Positions 25,146 to 31,029 of a stretch of DNA of 31,029 nt are shown here, one piece after another. The stretch is from positions 1 to 31,029 of the forward strand of contig JAUIJW010000003.1 of the NCBI GenBank assembly GCA_030431085.1. The letters run 5' to 3'. Under the pieces are notes generated by a model. It did not search any database. It had not been told where the DNA came from and worked only from the letters and a program-made list of their open reading frames with translations. Positions within the stretch are counted from its first letter, which is position 1. Each line of letters begins with the position of its first letter. The DNA is from Bacteroidia bacterium. Lineage in GTDB: Bacteria > Bacteroidota > Bacteroidia > Flavobacteriales > Flavobacteriaceae. The position numbers and the translations under genes were made by a program.

Positions 25146-25796
25146 ATGAAACCTTATTTTATTAAAACACCCAAACTACTCACTAAGCTATTTAATGAGT
25201 ATGTTTGGTCTTTACCTCAAGAAAATGCACAAGTAATTTACCTTACTTTTGATGACGGACCCATTCCTGAGGTTACGCCATGGGTATTAGAGACTTTAAA
25301 AAAATTTCAGGCCCAAGCCACTTTTTTTTGCGTAGGCGATAACATTGCTAAACATCCTAAAATTTTTCGTCAGATTTTAGATAAAAATCACCGTATTGGC
25401 AATCACACTTTCCACCATAAAAATGGTTGGAAGACTGGAGCGGCAACCTACCTTGAAGATGTTGAAAAATGCAATTTAGAAATCCACAAACACACTACTA
25501 CTAATCATAAGAAATTCTTTAGACCTCCTTATGGAAAAATAACCAAAAAACAATCAAACAGCTTAATTAAAAACAACTACAATATTATTATGTGGGATGT
25601 GCTTAGTGCAGACTTTGACCCAAATGTATCTGCTGAGCAATGTTTAAGTTACATTATCAAACATACGCAATCTGGCAGCATTATTGTGCTTCACGACCAT
25701 TTAAAAACCTTTGATAAACTACAATTCGTTCTACCAAGAATATTACATTATTTTTCGGAAAAAGGTTACAGCTTCAAGTCTTTAGACCTACATTAA
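25146..25796 (+). CDS. polysaccharide deacetylase family protein (NodB homology domain)
   Basis: 216 residues from the ATG at 25146, 4 nt after the GT117 stop. An in-frame TTG at 25119 would overlap that gene and add nine residues with no family support. NodB motifs are complete: TFDDGP (34-39, Asp36 catalytic base and Asp37 metal ligand), NHTFHH (His87 and His91), RPPYG (126-130), and VLHDH with His183. These carbohydrate-esterase family 4 enzymes remove N-acetyl groups from GlcNAc-containing polymers such as peptidoglycan or chitin. No clear signal peptide is seen, so it may act in the cytosol or on a lipid-linked precursor. Its stop overlaps that of the convergent thioredoxin-like gene. 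Confidence 0.92.
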   Translation: MKPYFIKTPKLLTKLFNEYVWSLPQENAQVIYLTFDDGPIPEVTPWVLETLKKFQAQATFFCVGDNIAKHPKIFRQILDKNHRIGNHTFHHKNGWKTGAATYLEDVEKCNLEIHKHTTTNHKKFFRPPYGKITKKQSNSLIKNNYNIIMWDVLSADFDPNVSAEQCLSYIIKHTQSGSIIVLHDHLKTFDKLQFVLPRILHYFSEKGYSFKSLDLH

Positions 25797-26092
25797 GTAT
25801 ATTGTTGTACTAAGCTAATTAAAGTATTAGCATCTTGAACCCCAGTCTGTCTCCATTTCATTTCTCCATCTTTATAGATTATAAAGGTAGGATTACCTTT
25901 TATACGAAGTGCAGCCGCCAAAGTTTCATTTTTAGAAATATCAATCTTCACCACTTTTGCCTTATCGCCTAAAGCGGCGGCAACATCTCTTAGGGTAGAA
26001 TGCAACCCTTGATTATCTTCATTGTCATAATCTTGATGAAAATCAATCAATGTTGGAATTTCGGATCCAATCAATTCACCAAACTTAGTCAT
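25793..26092 (-). CDS. thioredoxin-fold protein without cysteines
   Basis: 99 residues with the thioredoxin pattern: strand IPTLIDFHQD (12-21), KVVKIDISKN (46-55) and the cis-proline strand RIKGNPTFIIYKDG (63-76, Pro68). The redox motif WCGPC is replaced by a hydrophilic DYDNEDNQG stretch, and the protein contains no cysteine at all. It therefore cannot act as a dithiol oxidoreductase; a binding or chaperone-like role is more plausible. No signal peptide, so cytosolic. ATG start at 26092. It faces the deacetylase gene and shares TTAA with it. Confidence 0.82.
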   Translation of the reverse strand: MTKFGELIGSEIPTLIDFHQDYDNEDNQGLHSTLRDVAAALGDKAKVVKIDISKNETLAAALRIKGNPTFIIYKDGEMKWRQTGVQDANTLISLVQQYT

Positions 26093-26120
26093 AAGCCTAT
26101 TTTTTATAGTATGGTTTATA

Positions 26121-26128
26121 CAAATATA
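26121..26128 (-). promoter_or_regulatory. -7 promoter box of the thioredoxin-like gene (TATATTTG)
   Basis: Exact TAnnTTTG match on the minus strand, 28 nt upstream of the ATG at 26092. No clear -33 TTG is seen. Confidence 0.45.
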
Positions 26129-26303
26129 CTGTTTTCTTTAAATAACCTTTATAAATCACAAAATATTAAGTGGTTAGCCGATAATTTTAGTTGTTTTTTA
26201 ACATTTTTGTAAGCACCCTCATAAATGATCAGGTGATTATCTTCTTTCTAATTTTTATCAGCAATTTACAAATGCTTACATTTACACAAGCAAAATTTTT
26301 ATC

Positions 26304-29132
26304 ATGTCAGACCAAAAGAGACTCTTTTTATTAGATGCTTATGCCTTAATCTTTAGAGGTTACTATGCCCTTATTAAAAATCCAAGAATTAACTCTAAAG
26401 GTATGGATACCTCTGCTATTTTGGGGTTTATGAATTCTCTGTTAGATGTCATTAAAAGAGAAAAACCAGATCACTTAGCCGTGGCTTTTGATAAAGGTGG
26501 TTCTCATATTAGAACAGAAGATTTTGCAGAATATAAATCTAACCGACAAGAAACACCTGAGGCCATCAAAATTGCTGTTCCCATTATACAGCAATTATTA
26601 AAAGCTATGCATATCCCAATCATTGAGGTTGAAGGCTTTGAGGCCGATGATTTAATTGGCACCTTATCAAAACAAGCCGAAAAGGAAGGGTATCAAACTT
26701 TTATGGTAACCCCAGATAAAGATTTTGCCCAATTGGTTTCTGAAAATATTTTTATGTACCGACCAGCCAGAATGGGGAATGGTATTGAAATATGGGATGT
26801 TGAAAAAGTAAAAGAAAAATTTGATGTAGAAAGACCAGAGCAGGTGATTGATTATTTGGGAATGATGGGAGATGCTGTTGACAATATTCCAGGTTTACCT
26901 GGCGTTGGGGATAAAACCGCCAGAAAATTCATTCAACAATATGGCAGCATGGAAAACCTTTTAGCACATACCCATGAGTTAAAAGGTAAAATGAAAGAAA
27001 AAGTTGAAGCCAATAAAGAGCTTGGCTTACTGTCTAAAAAATTAGCCACTATCTTACTTGATTGCCCTGTAGAATTTAACGAAAAAGACTTTGAATTGAG
27101 CGCACCAAATCACGTTGAGGTGGCCACTATTTTTCAAGAACTTGAATTTAGGAGGTTACAAGACAATTTCAATAAAATTTTTAAACCTAACACCGAAACT
27201 CCTACAGCCTCGTCGAATTCAAATCAAGTAAATTCTTCTCAACCAAATCAAGATAATCAACAGCTAGATATTTTTTCAAGCGCACATTCTACCAATGAAT
27301 CCGAATCAACGACAGGATTTAAAACCATTGAAAATACTTCTCATCATTATCAATATGTCAATACAACCTTTTCGCAACAATTATTGCTGCAAAAGTTATT
27401 GTTGCAAAAATCTGTTTGTTTTGATACCGAAACTACAAGCTTAAATACCTTAGAAGCTCAATTGGTGGGTATTGCCTTTTCTTATGAAAGTAACAAAGGC
27501 TATTATTTACCTTTTCCAGAAAGTCAAGAAGAAGCTCAGCAATTAATCAATATTTTTAAACCTTTTTTTGAAAATAGTACCATAGAAAAAGTAGGACAAA
27601 ATTTAAAATACGACATTAAAGTGTTGCAAAACTATAATGTTGAAATTAAAGGGCCTTTATTCGACACTATGGTAGCCCATTATCTTATTAATCCAGATAT
27701 GCGCCACAATATGGACGTACTGTCTGAAACTTATCTCAATTACACGCCCGTAGCCATAGAAACGCTTATCGGTAAAAAAGGTAAAAACCAAGGCTCGATG
27801 CGTGATGTGTCTATTGAACAAATAACGCAATATGCCGTTGAGGATGCAGATATTACTTGGCAACTAAAACTACTTTTTGAAAAGGAATTAGAAAAAAACA
27901 ACCTCACTAATTTATTTCAGAATATCGAAATCCCATTGATTAAAGTATTGGCAAAAATGGAGTTCGAGGGTATCAATTTAGACACTCATTTTTTAGATCA
28001 ATTATCTCAAACACTAAACCAAGATATAGCCCAATTAGAAACCTCTATTTACAAAGAAGCTGATAGCGATTTTAATTTGGCTTCACCCAAACAACTTGGT
28101 GTTGTACTTTTTGAAAAGTTAAACTTAGTTGACAAACCTAAAAAAACAAAATCCGGACAGTATGCCACTAGTGAAGATGTACTTTCAAAGCTGGCTCCAA
28201 AACATGACATTGTTGCCAATATATTACAATGGCGTGGTTTGGTAAAACTAAAAAATACTTATGTAGATGCATTGCCAAAAGAAGTTAACGCCATTACGCA
28301 TAGAGTCCATACTACTTACAGCCAAACGGTTGCAGCTACAGGAAGATTGAGTTCTAACCATCCTAATTTGCAAAATATTCCTATTAGAACAGAAAGAGGT
28401 AAAGAAATAAGAAAAGCTTTTGTGCCTAAAAATGATGATTTTATATTACTCGCTGCAGATTATTCTCAAATAGAGTTAAGGCTAATTGCCGAAATGAGTG
28501 GCGATGAAGAAATGAAAGCCTCTTTTAAAAGAGGAGAAGATATTCACAGATCTACAGCTGCCAAAGTCTTTAATGTTGCTATTGACGAAGTTACCAGAGC
28601 ACAAAGAAGCTATGCCAAAACAGTTAATTTTGGTATTATCTATGGGGTAAGTGCCTTTGGTTTAAGCAATCAAACCGATTTAACCAGATCAGAGTCTAAA
28701 GAGTTGATAGAAACTTATTACAAAACTTATCCAACACTAAAGGCTTACATAGCGAAACAAGTAGATTTTGCTAGAGAAAATGGCTATGTAGAAACTTTAC
28801 TTGGTCGCCGAAGATATTTAAAAAACATCAACTCTAGAAATGCTATTGTTAGGTCTGGAGATGAACGAAATGCTGTTAATGCCCCTATACAGGGTACTGC
28901 AGCAGATATAATTAAAATTGCCATGATCAAAATTCAAGATATTTTAGATGAAGGGCAGTATCAATCTAAAATGCTATTACAAGTTCATGATGAATTGGTA
29001 TTCGACATACACAAAGATGAATTAGACACCCTTTCTAAAATCATTAAAAATGAAATGGAAAATGCCTATCAATTATCTATTCCGCTATTGGTTGATCTTG
29101 GCCAAGGTAACAATTGGTTAGAAGCTCATTAA
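26304..29132 (+). CDS. polA: DNA polymerase I
   Basis: 942 residues. The 5'-3' exonuclease domain (about 1-295) shows LLDAYALIFRGYY, VEGFEADDLIGT, TPDKDFAQLV and GDAVDNIPGLPGVGDKTA. A low-complexity Asn/Gln/Ser/Thr linker follows (about 296-335). The 3'-5' exonuclease domain keeps its catalytic acids in CFDTETTSL (Asp374, Glu376), so proofreading should be active, unlike in Taq-type enzymes. The polymerase domain carries AADYSQIELR (Asp719), the O-helix region RSYAKTVNFGIIYGVSAFG and LQVHDEL (Asp896). It works in repair and Okazaki-fragment maturation. Its TAA overlaps the stop of the convergent DUF5916 gene. Confidence 0.97.
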   Translation: MSDQKRLFLLDAYALIFRGYYALIKNPRINSKGMDTSAILGFMNSLLDVIKREKPDHLAVAFDKGGSHIRTEDFAEYKSNRQETPEAIKIAVPIIQQLLKAMHIPIIEVEGFEADDLIGTLSKQAEKEGYQTFMVTPDKDFAQLVSENIFMYRPARMGNGIEIWDVEKVKEKFDVERPEQVIDYLGMMGDAVDNIPGLPGVGDKTARKFIQQYGSMENLLAHTHELKGKMKEKVEANKELGLLSKKLATILLDCPVEFNEKDFELSAPNHVEVATIFQELEFRRLQDNFNKIFKPNTETPTASSNSNQVNSSQPNQDNQQLDIFSSAHSTNESESTTGFKTIENTSHHYQYVNTTFSQQLLLQKLLLQKSVCFDTETTSLNTLEAQLVGIAFSYESNKGYYLPFPESQEEAQQLINIFKPFFENSTIEKVGQNLKYDIKVLQNYNVEIKGPLFDTMVAHYLINPDMRHNMDVLSETYLNYTPVAIETLIGKKGKNQGSMRDVSIEQITQYAVEDADITWQLKLLFEKELEKNNLTNLFQNIEIPLIKVLAKMEFEGINLDTHFLDQLSQTLNQDIAQLETSIYKEADSDFNLASPKQLGVVLFEKLNLVDKPKKTKSGQYATSEDVLSKLAPKHDIVANILQWRGLVKLKNTYVDALPKEVNAITHRVHTTYSQTVAATGRLSSNHPNLQNIPIRTERGKEIRKAFVPKNDDFILLAADYSQIELRLIAEMSGDEEMKASFKRGEDIHRSTAAKVFNVAIDEVTRAQRSYAKTVNFGIIYGVSAFGLSNQTDLTRSESKELIETYYKTYPTLKAYIAKQVDFARENGYVETLLGRRRYLKNINSRNAIVRSGDERNAVNAPIQGTAADIIKIAMIKIQDILDEGQYQSKMLLQVHDELVFDIHKDELDTLSKIIKNEMENAYQLSIPLLVDLGQGNNWLEAH
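27381..27410 (+). repeat. in-frame 15-nt tandem duplication in polA
   Basis: TTATTGCTGCAAAAG and TTATTGTTGCAAAAA stand side by side with two mismatches and encode LLLQK twice (about residues 360-369), just before the proofreading motif. It looks like a small slippage duplication in a spacer. Confidence 0.6.
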
Positions 29133-31029
29133 AAGATATATCTAAATGTGGCTTTTATCAAATAGGTATTATTAGGTTTTTGCTGTAAAATTTCTTGGTC
29201 TAAACTATCCCACAAGCTATCACTTGGATCTCCAGAGCCATTTACCCCTTGAGACCAAACTAGAAATATTTCAGAACCCGGAATATACTCCCACCTCACC
29301 ACAAGATTCGATCTAAACTGTACAAAAGCAAAATCTGGATCATCAAATGAGTAATCTGTGGCACCATTCTTATTTTCGTCAATCTCATAAGTACCATCAT
29401 TATAACTAATTTGCTGTTCATCATAAAGCGAGATACGCTCATTAATATCTTTGGCTGTTGCTTGAGCAACATGATTAAACCTATCATAATTACCTCGAGA
29501 AATAAACGGTTCTGCATAATATTGGATAGACAAGTTAGGATTTATAGTGTAATTAAACCTTGTAGTTAAACTTAAAGTTTGATTGTCTATTCTGGCCGTA
29601 ATATAACGGGCATCTCCTTGAAAATCTTGCTCAGTAACGTACTGTGTTTTATCTACACGTTTAGAAAATTCTGGCGTAAAGGAAATGTTAAACGAATTAA
29701 ATGGTTGATATGTTAACCCTGCTTCAATACGGTACCAATTGTATTGGTTTTGAGTTGCACCCCCTAGCACATAACCTACTCGACTACGTAGTTTTTTTCT
29801 GCTATCTGTACCAAAAAACCACCAGTTCACAACTTCTGGATTGAACCTAAATCTGGGGCCGCCTCTAAGAGCAGCATTACTGTAAATAACCGGGCTATAA
29901 TTAAATCCAATTTCAGACCACCAATTATTTTGAAAACGACCAAATAAAATCGATTCGAAGGATAATTGATTAAAGTTTCCATCGAAATCATAAGTCATCT
30001 GTTGCTCAATATCTGCGTAAATTCTTCTAAATGTCTTGGTAGGTTTTAAGGTCCTATAAAAAACCTCTCCATATTGTTTAAGATTATCGGCACGGCGCAA
30101 GAACCCAATATCATTTAATTCTAACTCTGGCGATCGCCATAAAAAACCTCCACTATAACCCCAATGGCCACTGCCTGCTTTACCAAATTCAATTTTACCA
30201 CCTGTACCAGTTAATGAGGTCCTCGTAGAATCTATAGACACATGTTGGGCATCTACCCTCTGAAACAAATGTGTTAACGATTCTTGAGTAAGTAAAATAG
30301 ATTCTTTACTGCCGGTAACATGGCTCGCTACAAAATTACCTTCAATATAGTAGGTTCTACCTTTCCATTGGTGTTTAAAATCTAACCCTCCAGTAAATGC
30401 ATTCTCACGTAAAAAGTTTAAATTTCCTTCAATTTTTCTATTGGTAGAGGTAATGATCCCTCCAATATATGAATTCCTACGGTTAAAATCTTTTTGTAAA
30501 CGCCCAACAAAATAGTTGGTAAGCGGCTCAACAAGCTCTTCTCTTGTCTCTCCATTTCTATCGATTGTGGCATACTCTTTGGCTGTTACACTTTCTAACA
30601 CACCAATACTCCATCCATTCTTTGTTTTACCACTAAATTTCGCTGCTCCCCATATTTTTGTATTATTAGGAATATCGGCATACTCAGTATCGTCTAAATT
30701 AGGATAGGCTTGGGGTTGTCGCCCTATTCTTCTAGAATAAAATACATTATCTTGATTTTCGGCAAATTGATAATCAAAAATATTCTTGTTTTCGACAAAA
30801 AAGGGACGTTGTTCTCTAAAAAAAATCTGAAAACCATCTAAAGCTATGGCTGCTGGATCTGCCTCAACCTGACCAAAATCTGGATTAATGGTAAAATCTA
30901 AAGTAAGATCATTGGTTACTCCAATTTTTCCGTCTACCCCACCATTAAAACCAAAGTCATCACCATCTCTAAAAGGATTACCATCTTCCTTAGGGTAGGT
31001 ATCATACTGTGCCAAAATATAAGGTTGTA
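29129..31029 (-). CDS. DUF5916 outer-membrane protein (N-terminus cut by window edge)
   Basis: About 633 residues are visible. The reading frame stays open to the right edge (codons for QPYIL precede AQYDTYP), so the true start and the usual N-terminal carbohydrate-binding family 9-like domain lie outside. The segment DLTLDFTINPDFGQVEADPA, followed by FFREQRPFFVENKNIFDY and YSRRIG, is diagnostic of the DUF5916 family. The rest is a long series of alternating amphipathic strands ending in YLIKATFRYIF with a C-terminal aromatic residue, consistent with an outer-membrane beta-barrel. Function unknown; the family is widespread in Bacteroidetes. It converges on polA with overlapping stops. Confidence 0.88.
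   Translation of the reverse strand, partial: QPYILAQYDTYPKEDGNPFRDGDDFGFNGGVDGKIGVTNDLTLDFTINPDFGQVEADPAAIALDGFQIFFREQRPFFVENKNIFDYQFAENQDNVFYSRRIGRQPQAYPNLDDTEYADIPNNTKIWGAAKFSGKTKNGWSIGVLESVTAKEYATIDRNGETREELVEPLTNYFVGRLQKDFNRRNSYIGGIITSTNRKIEGNLNFLRENAFTGGLDFKHQWKGRTYYIEGNFVASHVTGSKESILLTQESLTHLFQRVDAQHVSIDSTRTSLTGTGGKIEFGKAGSGHWGYSGGFLWRSPELELNDIGFLRRADNLKQYGEVFYRTLKPTKTFRRIYADIEQQMTYDFDGNFNQLSFESILFGRFQNNWWSEIGFNYSPVIYSNAALRGGPRFRFNPEVVNWWFFGTDSRKKLRSRVGYVLGGATQNQYNWYRIEAGLTYQPFNSFNISFTPEFSKRVDKTQYVTEQDFQGDARYITARIDNQTLSLTTRFNYTINPNLSIQYYAEPFISRGNYDRFNHVAQATAKDINERISLYDEQQISYNDGTYEIDENKNGATDYSFDDPDFAFVQFRSNLVVRWEYIPGSEIFLVWSQGVNGSGDPSDSLWDSLDQEILQQKPNNTYLIKATFRYIF

Noticed and set aside
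1..31029. CRISPR arrays, insertion sequences, integrases, toxin-antitoxin or phage-defence genes.
   Set aside because: No regularly spaced repeats, transposase or integrase motifs, or recognisable defence domains were found on either strand.

Overview
The window is a stretch of a low-GC Bacteroidetes chromosome, almost certainly from a marine member of the Flavobacteriaceae. Evidence: Bacteroidetes-type promoter boxes (TAnnTTTG, sometimes with an upstream TTG), few Shine-Dalgarno sites, Bacteroidetes-restricted families (DUF4270 lipoprotein, DUF5916 outer-membrane protein, GYDIA-type GHMP kinase), tRNA genes without an encoded CCA end, and conserved neighbourhoods such as prs-rplY-pth and panC-panD. 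I cannot name the genus from sequence alone.

Layout. 1-4286 (minus strand): a flavoprotein of the HI0933 family cut by the left edge, then a tight run panC, panD, a YbhN-like membrane protein and a GHMP kinase. 4388-8722 (plus): a short, degenerate GT5 glycogen-synthase-like protein, a DUF4270 lipoprotein and glmS, closed by a hairpin terminator. 8795-11643 (minus): prs, rplY, a terminator, pth and a small unrecognised lipoprotein. 11784-12955 (plus): tRNA-Leu(CAA) with its own promoter and terminator, then a YpfJ-type zinc metallopeptidase.

13022-21487 is the accessory part: a secreted 698-residue protein of unknown function (minus), a divergent plus-strand run of two seven-repeat FG-GAP/VCBS proteins, an SGNH hydrolase and a type-I sulfatase, and finally a sugar-porter MFS transporter (minus). 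I read it as a small surface and periplasmic module for a sulfated, probably acylated, glycan: sulfatase and SGNH hydrolase strip substituents, the propellers bind or scaffold, the transporter imports a released sugar. It has no SusC/SusD pair and no recognisable glycoside hydrolase or lyase, so the unknown 698-residue protein is the obvious candidate for a missing activity. A perfect 14-bp palindrome overlaps the upstream promoter element between the divergent genes.

21832-31029 returns to general functions: tRNA-Gln(TTG) (minus), a large DUF2723/GT117-type membrane glycosyltransferase followed by a polysaccharide deacetylase, a cysteine-free thioredoxin-like protein (minus), DNA polymerase I, and a DUF5916 outer-membrane protein (minus) cut by the right edge. 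Two convergent pairs in this part end on the same four bases, TTAA, so their stop codons overlap. No insertion sequence, integrase, CRISPR array, rRNA or replication origin was seen.
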